Below are positions 25,206 through 33,739 of a DNA stretch of 64,000 bases, piece by piece. The translations under genes and the position numbers were made by a program. The stretch lies in NCBI RefSeq assembly GCF_019449275.2, contig NZ_JAHZQZ020000012.1, forward strand, positions 310,001-374,000, in the 5' to 3' direction. This DNA comes from Microbacterium sp. HD4P20 (GTDB taxonomy: Bacteria > Actinomycetota > Actinomycetes > Actinomycetales > Microbacteriaceae). The notes below the pieces were generated by a model. The model saw nothing but the letters and a program-made list of their open reading frames with translations, was not told the origin of the DNA and did no database searches. Position 1 is the first letter of the stretch; every line of letters begins with the position of its first letter.

Positions 25206-26159
25206 ATGCCCGAGCGCCTCGCCGTCGAGTACGTGCTGCCGCTGCGGTGGTCGGACGACGCCGGACTGGACGAGCTGTCGCGCTACCTGCGTGAGCTGGC
25301 CGATTGGCTGGATGTGACTGTCGTCGACGGATCCGATGCCCCGCACTTCAGCGTGCAGGGGCGCACCTGGTCGTTCGCCCGTCACATCAGGCCGGACGGC
25401 GAAGGCATCAACGGGAAGGCGCGCGGCGCGGTGACGGGTATTCGTGAGAGCAGGCACGAGCGCATCGTGATCGCCGACGACGACGTGCGCTACGACCGAC
25501 CGGCGCTCGAGAGGCTCATCTCCCTGCTCGACGTCGTCGACTTCGTCCGGCCGCAGAACGTCTTCGACCCCACTCCGTGGCACGCGCGATGGGACACCGG
25601 CCGCACGCTGCTGAACCGGGCTCTCGGGGGCGACTTCTCCGGCACGGTGGCGCTGCGCCGCTCGGCGATGCAGGGGCGGGGCTACGACACGAACGTCCTG
25701 TTTGAGAATCTCGAGCTGGAGCGCACCGTTCAGGCCCGCGGCGGCAGCGTGCTCGTCGCCCGCGACCTCTACGTCATGCGCCGCCCGCCCGACGTGCGGA
25801 GGTTTCTCGAGCAGCGGGTGCGACAGGCATACGACGACTTCGCGCAGCCGATGCGACTGATGCGAGAGCTGCTGATCCTGCCGATCGTCGTCTTCGCGGC
25901 GCGGCACGGGGGCTACCGGGCCCTGCTCGCCGGCATGCTCGCCGTGATCGCGCTCGCCGAGCTGGGACGCCGTCGTGACGGTGGTGCCCGCGTGTTTCCC
26001 GCGAGCGCGGCGCTCTGGGCGCCGGCCTGGGTCGCCGAACGCGGGATCACCGTGTGGATCGCCCTGGTGCACCGGCTGCGCGGCGGCGTCATCTATCGCG
26101 ACGGACGGCTGCGCCGTGCCGCGACCCCCATGCGCCGACTCCGGGAGGAGAACCGATGA
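25206..26159 (+). CDS. Family 2-like glycosyltransferase with membrane-associated C terminus
   Basis: A 317-residue protein. The metal/sugar-nucleotide motif is DDD at residues 91-93 (RIVIADDDVRYDR), and the acceptor-side acidic motif is near ENLELERTVQARGG (residues 167-180), so it resembles GT2 enzymes, but the usual N-terminal VSVVIP strand is atypical (LAVEYVLPLRW). Hydrophobic helices follow near residues 225-255 and 265-290. The sugar and acceptor are unknown. It lies between the diiron protein and the CDGSH gene with 4-nt gap/overlap spacing, implying a common pathway. Confidence 0.78.
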   Translation: MPERLAVEYVLPLRWSDDAGLDELSRYLRELADWLDVTVVDGSDAPHFSVQGRTWSFARHIRPDGEGINGKARGAVTGIRESRHERIVIADDDVRYDRPALERLISLLDVVDFVRPQNVFDPTPWHARWDTGRTLLNRALGGDFSGTVALRRSAMQGRGYDTNVLFENLELERTVQARGGSVLVARDLYVMRRPPDVRRFLEQRVRQAYDDFAQPMRLMRELLILPIVVFAARHGGYRALLAGMLAVIALAELGRRRDGGARVFPASAALWAPAWVAERGITVWIALVHRLRGGVIYRDGRLRRAATPMRRLREENR

Positions 26160-26362
26160 CCGAACAAGAGCCTCGCGTCACGATCACGCCGTACCCCGAC
26201 GGGCCCTTCATCGTGCGGGGTTCCGCCCAGCTCATCGACGATCGCGGCCGGCCCATCGAACGTCATCGCCGCACGGTCGCCCTGTGCCGGTGCGGAGCCT
26301 CGGCGATCAAACCCTGGTGCGACGGCACCCACAAGCTCTCGGGCTTCCGCACCGACCGATAG
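26156..26362 (+). CDS. CDGSH iron-sulfur domain protein
   Basis: A 68-residue protein carrying one perfect CDGSH cluster motif, CRCGASAIKPWCDGTHK, giving three Cys and one His ligands for a [2Fe-2S] cluster. There is no membrane anchor, unlike mitoNEET. It starts in an ATGA overlap with the glycosyltransferase, with GGAGGAG upstream. It could pass electrons or a cluster to the diiron protein of the same operon. That is an inference from gene order only. Confidence 0.92.
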   Translation: MTEQEPRVTITPYPDGPFIVRGSAQLIDDRGRPIERHRRTVALCRCGASAIKPWCDGTHKLSGFRTDR

Positions 26363-26410
26363 ACGCCGGCCATCGCCCTGCCGTCCGGGCCGCGCGCGGC
26401 CCGGACGCGT

Positions 26411-28441
26411 TCAGGCGGTCGCCGGCACCGCGGTCAGCAGCGCTCGCCCCGAGATGGTGCGTCGCCGCGCGACGGCGAGGACGGTGGCCGCCAGCGCGGC
26501 CAGCGACCAGAGCATCAGTCCCGCGAACGCCCCACCGATTCCGGATGCCGAGGTGAGGGCCGCCACCATGCCTTCGTAGGCAGGCGCGGTGGGCATGAGA
26601 CCCGCGATGTCGCTCAGCACGCCGGGCGCCGTCGAGACGACGCCCGTCGCGACCGCGAGCACGCCGACGAGCGCGGCGATCCACCGGCCAGCGCCGCCGA
26701 AGACCGCCACCAGCGCCTGGTTGACCGCCGCGAATGCGACGCCGGCGACCACGCACACCGCGGCGAACCCCGACCAGTCGGCCCACGAGTACGACGCGGC
26801 CAGCTGCACGACACCGGCGACGAGGAGGCCCTGCGCGACACCGAGCCCGGCGGCAGGAAGGAACGAGCGCAGCGCCAGCACCGCCGACGGTGCGCGCGAG
26901 GTGAGCGCACGCCGCGACACGGCCTGCAGCGCGATGAAGGTTCCGAGCCCGCCGAACCACAGTGCGAGCATCGCCAGCAGCGGCACCGCAGAGGCGCCGA
27001 ACAGCGACGTCCCCACTCCCTGGGCCGCGACCGGGTCCGCCACGACGGTCGCGAGGTCGGTCGCCTCGCTGTCGGTGTAAGACGGGATGGAATCGGATGC
27101 CGTGGCAAGCCCGTTCGCCAGCTCACCGGTGCCGCCGGCGAGCTGTGCCACGCCGTCGGCGAGGGTCGTCGCTCCGTCGGCGGCCTGGGTGGCGCCGGAG
27201 GCGAGTTGGGAGGCGCCGGACGAGAGCTGGCGAGTGCCATCGGCCGACTGGTTTGTCGCGCCCTGGAGTTGATCCAGGCCCGACGCGAGCTCGCGGGCGC
27301 CGTTGGCCGCCCCGACGAGTCCGCCGCTGGTCTCGGTCATGAGGCTGCCGATACCGCTCGCCGTCGGAGCCGCGTAGCCGGCGGCGGTGCCCGCGCTCAC
27401 GGCAGCAGTCCCCGCGTCCTCCGCGGCCGTGCCGAGACCGCCGGCGAGCGCGCCGAGCTGATCGCAGAAGCTCTTGCCCGATACCGACGGGTCGCACTGG
27501 GCGTGGAGTGCGCCGAGCTTCTGCGCAAGACCGGGATTGTTCTGGTCGGGGTTTCCGAGCAGCAGGGCAAGCGCCTCGGTCTGGCGCGCCGCGTCGCCTG
27601 CGTACATCGAGGAGGCATTCGCAGCATCGAGCAGCTGCTGGTTCTGCACTCCGGCAGCGGCCGCGTCGAGACCCGCGCCCAGATCGCGGGCGCCGCTCGC
27701 TGCGTCCCCGATTCCACCGGCGATCTGGTCCAGCCCACCCGCGAGCTCGGTCGCTCCCGTCGACAGCTGGCCGGCTCCATCACCCAGCTGTGCGATCCCG
27801 CCGGGAAGCGCCGAGGCCCCGTCGGCCGCCTGCTGTGCGCCGTCGGCGAGCTGCGACGCACCGTCGGCGGCGGTGCCGAGCTCGTCGCCCAGCGTCGTGA
27901 AGCCGAGGAGCACGTTCTCGAGGTAGACCGACGACAGCTCGCTGCCCATGGTCGAGGCGGCGGCGTTCGCGACCTGCGCCGTGATGGCGTCATCGACGAT
28001 CAGGCTGTCGGGCGGCGTCTGCACCTCGATGGTCGCCTGCTCCGGCACCTCTCCGGGCTGCGTCGAGGTCGCCGCGGCCGAGAAGTTCTCGGGGATCGTG
28101 ATGACCGCCGCGTAGGTGCCGTCAGCGAGACCGGATGCCGCGTCGTCGGAGTTCGAAATGGTCCAGGCGAGGTTGCTGTCGAGCTCGTCCGAGCCCTCGA
28201 TGAGGCCGGCCGTGAGCTGGCGGCCGAGGGGTACGGTCTGCCCGTCGATCATGACCGGCTCATCGTCGTTCACGATCGCGGCGGTGAGGCTGTCGAGCCG
28301 CTCGACGGGGTTGTAGAGCGCCGCGACGAGGATGCCGCCGATGACGACCGGCAGCAGCAGCACACCGACGATCGTGAGCCACGTGATGGGTCGTCGCGAG
28401 CGTGCGCGCTCGATGGGAAGGGTCAGGGCGTGGGGAGTCAT
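26411..28441 (-). CDS. YhgE/Pip domain membrane protein
   Basis: A 676-residue protein with the YhgE/Pip layout: an N-terminal TM (TWLTIVGVLLLPVVIGGILVAALYNPVERL), a large external domain of Gly/Ala/Asp heptad-like repeats (LADGA, LGDGAGQL, LAGGLDQIAGG, and others) that probably form long coiled coils, and four to five TM helices at the C terminus of the ABC-2 membrane type. Related proteins are phage receptors or virulence-type secretion subunits. Its ATG overlaps the MMPL stop by 4 bp, so the two are co-translated. Control by the divergent TetR regulator is likely. Confidence 0.88.
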   Translation of the reverse strand: MTPHALTLPIERARSRRPITWLTIVGVLLLPVVIGGILVAALYNPVERLDSLTAAIVNDDEPVMIDGQTVPLGRQLTAGLIEGSDELDSNLAWTISNSDDAASGLADGTYAAVITIPENFSAAATSTQPGEVPEQATIEVQTPPDSLIVDDAITAQVANAAASTMGSELSSVYLENVLLGFTTLGDELGTAADGASQLADGAQQAADGASALPGGIAQLGDGAGQLSTGATELAGGLDQIAGGIGDAASGARDLGAGLDAAAAGVQNQQLLDAANASSMYAGDAARQTEALALLLGNPDQNNPGLAQKLGALHAQCDPSVSGKSFCDQLGALAGGLGTAAEDAGTAAVSAGTAAGYAAPTASGIGSLMTETSGGLVGAANGARELASGLDQLQGATNQSADGTRQLSSGASQLASGATQAADGATTLADGVAQLAGGTGELANGLATASDSIPSYTDSEATDLATVVADPVAAQGVGTSLFGASAVPLLAMLALWFGGLGTFIALQAVSRRALTSRAPSAVLALRSFLPAAGLGVAQGLLVAGVVQLAASYSWADWSGFAAVCVVAGVAFAAVNQALVAVFGGAGRWIAALVGVLAVATGVVSTAPGVLSDIAGLMPTAPAYEGMVAALTSASGIGGAFAGLMLWSLAALAATVLAVARRRTISGRALLTAVPATA

Positions 28442-31400
28442 GCGGTCACCTCTGCGGTGGTGGGGTTCTGTGTGGTTTCGGCACGCAGCGCGAGCGAGCT
28501 CACGTCGGTGCGGTGCGCATCGGCCAGGAGCGCAAGCGCGGCGCTCTCGCTTCGGGAGGTCACGACGAGCGTGAGGCGCGCGCTCTCGTCGGCGCCGACT
28601 CGGAGGGCCTCGGCGCTGTCGTGCAGGAGGGCTGCGGCCTGGTCCCGCTCGGCGGGGTCGAGCACGTCGACGCCGTCGATCACGACCAGCCGGGCTCGAC
28701 TTCCCAGCGCTCGGCGCAGGGCCTGCACGCGATCCTCCGCGTCTGCCAGCAGCGCGACGCCGACGTGCGCGCGCACCCAGGCGGCCCGCTCGGGCAGCAG
28801 GTGCCCGCCGACCCGCAGCCGCCCGTCGCTCAGGGCGAGGCGCCCGGCGACGGTGAGCGCGAAGGCGCGCGCCGCGCGCGGATCGCCGGTGGCGATGAGG
28901 GTGCCGCCGGGCTCGACGCGGAACGCGGCATCCTCGAAGAGCACCACCTCGCCGAGCTCCCGCCCGGCGTCGGCGCGCACGGCGACGCTTTCGCCGACGA
29001 CCGACGCTGTGGTGTCGGGCTCGGGCCAGTTCGCGAGCGAGAGCTCGCGCTCGACGGCCTCGCCCTCGATGTCGAAGTGCGGAAGGACGCGCTCCAGCCA
29101 ACGCGGCATCCACCACGCCTTGTCGCCGAGCAGCGCCATCACGGCCGGCACGAGGGTCATGCGCACGAGGAACGCGTCCACGGCGATGCCGACGGCAAGG
29201 CCGAGGGCGATCGGTTTGATCGACGAGTCGCCCTCGGGCACGAAGGCCGCGAAGACGGCGAACATGATGACCGCGGCCGCCGTGACGACGCGTGCCGACG
29301 CGGTGAAACCCGATCGCACCGCACCGAGCGCGAGGTCGCGCAGGCTCCGCGTCACGTGACCCGCGGTCGCCCGGCGCGCGTGGACGTAGTCCTCGCGCAT
29401 GCGGCTGACCAGGAAGACCTGGTAGTCCATCGCGAGCCCGAACAGCACGCCCATGAGGATGATCGGCATGAAGCTGATGACCGGGCCGGTCCGCGTGACG
29501 TGCAGCAGGTCGGCGAACCAGCCCCACTCGAAGACCGCGGCCACGACGCCGAACGAGGCGGCGACCGAGAGCAGGTAGCCGAGGGCTGCGGTGACCGGGA
29601 CCCAGATCGAGCGGAACACGATCATCAGCAGGATCAGCGACAGTCCCACCACGAAGATCCCGAACGGCAGCAGCGCGGCGCCCAGGCGATCCGAGATGTC
29701 GATGCCGACGGCGGTGAATCCGGTGACCTTGAGGTCGACGCCGTACTCGCCCTCGAGCTGCGGGGCCAGGTCGCGCAGTGCCCGCACGAGCTCGGCGGTG
29801 GCGGGGTCGTCGGGTGCCGTCTCGGGCACGATCTGGATCAGGCCGGTGTCGGCAGTCTCGTTCGGGGTGGCGAGGGCGATCTCCTTGACGCCGGGCACCT
29901 GCTCGATCTCGTCCGCGAGGTCCTGCATGAGCCCGAGCGGGTCGGTCGACGTGACGATCGTGCCGGTCATGATGAGCGGGCCGTTGGCGCCCGGGCCGAA
30001 GTGCTCGGCCGTGAGGTCGTATGCCTGGCGGGCCTGGCTCGACTCGGGCTGCACGCCGGCGTTGGGCAGGGCGAGTGCGAGGCTCGCGGCCGGGATTGCC
30101 ATCACGCCGAGGGTCAGCACGACCGCGACGGTGGTGATGAGGGGGTGGTTGGTGACGGCGTTTACCCAGCGATTGGTGCGTCGCGGATGGGGATTGGGAG
30201 TTCGTTCGCGCGTTTCTGCGGCCTGGGTGGGCGCTCCCGCGCGCCCTGAGGTCTGCTCGAGACCAGCGTCCGCCGCCCGGGCCGCCGCTGTGCCCGCGTC
30301 GTTCGCGGTTCGAGGCTCGTCCGCCCCGGTGGTTGTGGTGGGGCCGGTCGTTGAGCGAGCGAGGGACGAGCGAGGCGAAACGCGCTGCGCTTTGCGGGAG
30401 CGGCGGGGGAGGGGCATCCCGGCCGCTGTCAGGCGGTGGCCCCAGCCCGCCACGCGGCCCTTCGAGAACCCGAGGAAGGCCGGCGTCAGCGTGACCGCCA
30501 CGACGACCGCGATCGCGACGGCGACTGCGGCGGCGATGCCCATCGTGGTGAGGAACGGGATGCCGGCGAAGCCGAGGCCGATCAGCGCGATGAGCACGGT
30601 GACGCCGGCGAACACGACGGCCGATCCGGCGGTTCCGGTCGCCCGGGCGGCGGACTCCTCGGGGTCCACGCCGGCGCGGACCTGATCTTGATGTCGCGCG
30701 ACGATGAAGAGGGCGTAGTCGATGCCGACCGCCAGCCCCAGCATGACGGCGAGCATGGGCGTCGTCGACGAGATCGAGGCGAACGCGGTCGAGAGATAGA
30801 TGAGCGCGATCGCGAGCCCGACGCCGATCAGGGCCGACACGAGCGGGAACCACGCCACCGCGAACGAGCGGAACGTGACGATCAGCACGAACAGCGCGAT
30901 GAGCACGCCGACCGCCTCGATGATCGACAGCGCCGGGACGGACGTCGAGAACAGGTCGCCGCCGAGTGCGACCTGCGAGCCGTCGGGCAACGTCTGGCGC
31001 AGATCTTCGGCCACCTGCTCGAGGGCGCTCGTCGTCTCTTCGGTGACATCGGTGGCTTGTCCGTCGAACTGGAGGCGCACGATCGCGGCTGACTCGTCGT
31101 CCGCGATCAGGCCGGTGACCATCTCGTCGAACGGGTCCGTCACCGCGATCACGCCGTCGAGGTCTTCGAACTCGGCGATCGAGTCTGCGATACCCGAGGC
31201 GTAGAGGTCGGCGCCGACGGCATCCCCGTCCGCGGCCACCACCACGAGCTGCGCGCTCGTGCCGCTCGCCTGCGGGAAGCTGCGGTCGAGCAGCTCGATG
31301 CCCTCTTGCGCCTCGGTGCCGGGGATGGAAAAGGAGTTGTCGGTGCCCTTCATGAAGAGCGCTGCACCGCCGCCGGCCATCGCCAGCAGCAGCACCCACG

Positions 31401-31464
31401 CCACCAGCACCCGCCACGGGTGGCGGTAGGACCAGCGTCCGAGTGCGTACAGAAGAGTGGACAC
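28438..31464 (-). CDS. MMPL-family exporter with degenerate ABC-ATPase-like C-terminal domain
   Basis: A 1008-residue RND/MMPL transporter of about 12 TM helices in two repeats. An N-terminal TM (LLYALGRWSYRHPWRVLVAWVLL) and the first MMPL half are followed by a cytosolic linker (about residues 345-430) that contains a translated dispersed repeat (RVSPRSSLARSTTG). The second half ends near residue 790. Residues 820-1000 are not MMPL: GGTLIATGDPRAARAFAL sits where a Walker A would be but lacks the GKS/T, and LVVIDGVDVLDPAE looks like Walker B plus D-loop. The GTG start has GGAGG 5 nt upstream. Confidence 0.88.
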   Translation of the reverse strand: MSTLLYALGRWSYRHPWRVLVAWVLLLAMAGGGAALFMKGTDNSFSIPGTEAQEGIELLDRSFPQASGTSAQLVVVAADGDAVGADLYASGIADSIAEFEDLDGVIAVTDPFDEMVTGLIADDESAAIVRLQFDGQATDVTEETTSALEQVAEDLRQTLPDGSQVALGGDLFSTSVPALSIIEAVGVLIALFVLIVTFRSFAVAWFPLVSALIGVGLAIALIYLSTAFASISSTTPMLAVMLGLAVGIDYALFIVARHQDQVRAGVDPEESAARATGTAGSAVVFAGVTVLIALIGLGFAGIPFLTTMGIAAAVAVAIAVVVAVTLTPAFLGFSKGRVAGWGHRLTAAGMPLPRRSRKAQRVSPRSSLARSTTGPTTTTGADEPRTANDAGTAAARAADAGLEQTSGRAGAPTQAAETRERTPNPHPRRTNRWVNAVTNHPLITTVAVVLTLGVMAIPAASLALALPNAGVQPESSQARQAYDLTAEHFGPGANGPLIMTGTIVTSTDPLGLMQDLADEIEQVPGVKEIALATPNETADTGLIQIVPETAPDDPATAELVRALRDLAPQLEGEYGVDLKVTGFTAVGIDISDRLGAALLPFGIFVVGLSLILLMIVFRSIWVPVTAALGYLLSVAASFGVVAAVFEWGWFADLLHVTRTGPVISFMPIILMGVLFGLAMDYQVFLVSRMREDYVHARRATAGHVTRSLRDLALGAVRSGFTASARVVTAAAVIMFAVFAAFVPEGDSSIKPIALGLAVGIAVDAFLVRMTLVPAVMALLGDKAWWMPRWLERVLPHFDIEGEAVERELSLANWPEPDTTASVVGESVAVRADAGRELGEVVLFEDAAFRVEPGGTLIATGDPRAARAFALTVAGRLALSDGRLRVGGHLLPERAAWVRAHVGVALLADAEDRVQALRRALGSRARLVVIDGVDVLDPAERDQAAALLHDSAEALRVGADESARLTLVVTSRSESAALALLADAHRTDVSSLALRAETTQNPTTAEVTA
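30345..30383. repeat. REP-like repeat arm inside the MMPL gene
   Basis: A 39-bp arm that begins CGGTCGTTGAGCGAGCGAGG and ends GGCGAAACGC. It is the same arm as in metH and upstream of menA. On the coding strand it gives RVSPRSSLARSTTG in the cytosolic linker of the exporter, matching VSSRSFLARSTTG in MetH. Confidence 0.8.
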
Positions 31465-31502
31465 AGCGCCTCCGGGTTACGGATGAGAAGAACGAGAACT
31501 GT

Positions 31503-31536
31503 CGATACAGCGCTGTATCGGATACATGAGTGTATC
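31503..31536. promoter_or_regulatory. Paired TetR-type operators between MMPL and TetR genes
   Basis: CGATACAGCGCTGTATCG (31503-31520) is a perfect 18-bp palindrome, directly followed by GATACATGAGTGTATC (31521-31536), an inverted repeat GATACA-N4-TGTATC. Both carry GATACA arms typical of TetR-family sites. They lie between the divergent start codons, so one repressor could control both genes. Confidence 0.8.
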
Positions 31537-31621
31537 GTAGGCCGCGGAATGAGCCTGAACCTGAGTCCTCGGTGTGTGTTTCGATGGACTCGACAACCCG
31601 AGCGATGAGGAGGTGCGGTTG

Positions 31622-32278
31622 ATGGTCGATGCGCAGACGGAGGTCGGTCCCGTCACCTCCCGCCGCCGCGAGGCGACCCGTCAGCGGCTGCTGGATGCCG
31701 CAGCACTGGTCTTCGCAGAGGTCGGCCTGGACGGAGCATCCGTCGAGGCGATCTGCGAGCGTGCCGGCTTCACGCGCGGTGCGTTCTATTCGAACTTCGA
31801 GAGCAAGGACGAACTGTTCCTCGAGCTTGCCGGCACCGTCGCGCGGGAGCGCGTCGAGAGCGTGAGGATGCGCGTCGGCCAGCTCGAGCGCGATGGAGCG
31901 TTCGACGTGGCGAACGTCGACGCGCTCCAGGTGATCCGGCAGGTGCTCGATCTCTCGGCCGACGATCGGCTGGGGGTGCTGCTGATGAGCGAGATCCGCA
32001 TACACGCCTTGCGCAGCCCCGAGCTGGCGACGGCCTACCTCGCCCAGGACGAGGAGATGCGCCGCAGCGTGGCGCAGATCATCGACGACATCGGTCGCGC
32101 CAACGTGCTGCGGTTCCGTCTGCCCCCCTACGACGCGGCGCGTCTGATGCTCACCGTGTGGGAAGGGTCAGCGGTGCGGGCCGCGATGGCAGGCCTCGAC
32201 TACGAGGAGATGTGCCGCCGCACCAACGAGGAGCTCGCGCGGGTCGCGCAGCTGATCATCGAGACTCCCGGGCGCTGA
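31622..32278 (+). CDS. TetR-family regulator of the MMPL-YhgE operon
   Basis: A 218-residue TetR-family repressor. The HTH is RLLDAAALVFAEVGLDGASVEAICERAGFTRGAFYSNFESKDELF. The C-terminal ligand pocket is poorly conserved. The ATG at 31622 is chosen because GAGGAGGT lies about 8 nt upstream; a longer frame exists. The 3' end overlaps the menC stop region on the other strand by 23 bp. Neighbouring palindromes and divergence from the transporter suggest that it represses the MMPL-YhgE operon. Confidence 0.88.
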   Translation: MVDAQTEVGPVTSRRREATRQRLLDAAALVFAEVGLDGASVEAICERAGFTRGAFYSNFESKDELFLELAGTVARERVESVRMRVGQLERDGAFDVANVDALQVIRQVLDLSADDRLGVLLMSEIRIHALRSPELATAYLAQDEEMRRSVAQIIDDIGRANVLRFRLPPYDAARLMLTVWEGSAVRAAMAGLDYEEMCRRTNEELARVAQLIIETPGR

Positions 32279-33263
32279 GCGCCACGTAGCAGCGGGTCAC
32301 CCGCTGCAGCCACCACGCGCGGCGATCGGGCGATGCTGCGTGCGCGTCGAGCAGCGTCGGGTCCGGCGTGACCCGACCGACCGGCAGTGCGCCGGAGCGG
32401 GGAGTGAGCGCCGGGTTTGCCACGTCCGCCGTGAACAGCGACGCCGTGCCCAGTCCGCAGTCGTAGTCGAGGTCAGGAAGTGCGGCGGCCAGAGCCACGC
32501 CCATCGCCAGACCGACCGACGTGTCAAGTGCGCTCGAGACCACCGCGGGTAGCCCCGCCTCAGCGACGATGTCGAGCGCGCACCGCACGCCTCCGAGCGG
32601 CTGTGCCTTCACGACCAGAAGGTCGGCTGCGCCGGCGCGTGCCACCGCGATCGGGTCGGCGGCCTTGCGCACGCTCTCGTCGGCGGCGATCGGGATGCCC
32701 ATGTACTTCACGCGCCGGCGGAGCTCTGCGAGTTCTTCGACGCTCGCGCAGGGCTGCTCGGCGTACTCGAGGTCGAACTCGGCGAGCGCGTGCATCGCGT
32801 GCTCGGCCTCGTCGACGTTCCAGGCCCCGTTCGCGTCGATGCGGATCCGGCCCTCCGGTCCCATGGCCCGTCGCACGGCTCGCACGCGGTCGACATCGTC
32901 GGCAACACGCTGACCGGGCTCGGCGACCTTGATCTTCGCCGTGCGGCAGCCGTCGAAGCGTGCGAGCACGGCGGCGACCTCGGCCGCCGCGACGGCGGGC
33001 ACGGTGGCGTTGACGGCGATGACGTCGCGTCGGGCTGCGGGCTGCGGCATCCATCCCCAGTCGATGGCTGCGGCGAGCCACGTCGCCGACTCGGCATCGT
33101 CGTACTCGACGAAGGGCGAGAACTCCGTCCATCCCTGTGGGCCCTCGAACAGCACGGCTTCGCGCACGTCCACGCCGCGGAATCGCGTGGTCAGGGGCAG
33201 TGCCACCACCCGCGCGGTGTCGAGGATCTCGTCCAGGGCCGGCCGGCCGGCGTCGTTGCTCAT
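32256..33263 (-). CDS. menC: o-Succinylbenzoate synthase
   Basis: Dehydrates SHCHC to o-succinylbenzoate in menaquinone synthesis. This 335-residue enolase-superfamily enzyme has the catalytic Lys pair in TAKIKVAEPG, metal ligands in RIRIDANGAWN, LEYAEQPC and IPIAADES, and the second Lys in LLVVKAQPLGG. The short actinobacterial OSBS type is of this length. The frame is open upstream, but MSNDAGRPALDEIL is the sensible start. The other men genes of the window lie 10 to 23 kb further on. A dipeptide epimerase is an alternative, but the men context makes OSBS more likely. Confidence 0.88.
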   Translation of the reverse strand: MSNDAGRPALDEILDTARVVALPLTTRFRGVDVREAVLFEGPQGWTEFSPFVEYDDAESATWLAAAIDWGWMPQPAARRDVIAVNATVPAVAAAEVAAVLARFDGCRTAKIKVAEPGQRVADDVDRVRAVRRAMGPEGRIRIDANGAWNVDEAEHAMHALAEFDLEYAEQPCASVEELAELRRRVKYMGIPIAADESVRKAADPIAVARAGAADLLVVKAQPLGGVRCALDIVAEAGLPAVVSSALDTSVGLAMGVALAAALPDLDYDCGLGTASLFTADVANPALTPRSGALPVGRVTPDPTLLDAHAASPDRRAWWLQRVTRCYVALSARESR

Positions 33264-33375
33264 CCCCACATCATCCCGCCCTCGGCGGTTCGCTTGCGCT
33301 GAATGTACGAGACACGCGGGGCGGCGCGTACGTTCAGGGCAAGTGAACCAGACGACAATGTGTAGTTGACTATAG

Positions 33376-33388
33376 TGTGTGACACACA
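33376..33388. promoter_or_regulatory. Palindrome in the PadR gene promoter
   Basis: TGTGTGACACACA is a 13-bp palindrome (6-bp arms around A) placed just upstream of TACAGT, the -10 box that ends 7 nt before the PadR start. A PadR autoregulatory site is the simplest reading. Confidence 0.55.
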
Positions 33389-33402
33389 GTACAGTGTGAG
33401 GC

Positions 33403-33738
33403 ATGAGCGAATCCGAGATCCTCGAGACGCACCTGCAGGAGTTGCGGCGCGGCACCATCGTGCTCGCGTGCCTGCGGCTGCTCGAGCAGCCGGGGTACGG
33501 GTACGGTCTGCTCGAAGAGCTGGGCAAGCGCGGCTTCCCCACCGACGCGAACACGCTGTATCCGCTGCTGCGCCGCCTCGAGAAGCAGGGGCATCTCACG
33601 AGCGAGTGGAACACCGACGAGGCCCGGCCCCGCAAGTTCTACCGCACCAGCGCCGCCGGGTTCCGCCTGGCGGCCTCCCTCACCGACGACTTCCGCGCGA
33701 TCGCTGCCGCGATCGACGGGCTTCCGAAAGAGAACTGA
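33403..33738 (+). CDS. PadR-family regulator
   Basis: A 111-residue winged-helix regulator: LRRGTIVLACLRLLEQPGYGYGLLEELGKRGFPTDANTLYPLLRRLEKQGHL is the PadR signature, with the wing in RPRKFYRTSAAG. TACAGT precedes the ATG by 7 nt. The HAAS-type membrane gene starts 1 nt after its stop. PadR-HAAS pairs are common and usually control their own promoter; the effector is unknown. Confidence 0.9.
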   Translation: MSESEILETHLQELRRGTIVLACLRLLEQPGYGYGLLEELGKRGFPTDANTLYPLLRRLEKQGHLTSEWNTDEARPRKFYRTSAAGFRLAASLTDDFRAIAAAIDGLPKEN

Positions 33739-33739
33739 C

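Noticed and set aside
26411..32005. A single open frame of over 1800 codons across YhgE, MMPL and the TetR gene
   Set aside because: It is stop-free only because of GC bias; the real YhgE gene begins at 28441 and the MMPL gene uses another frame.
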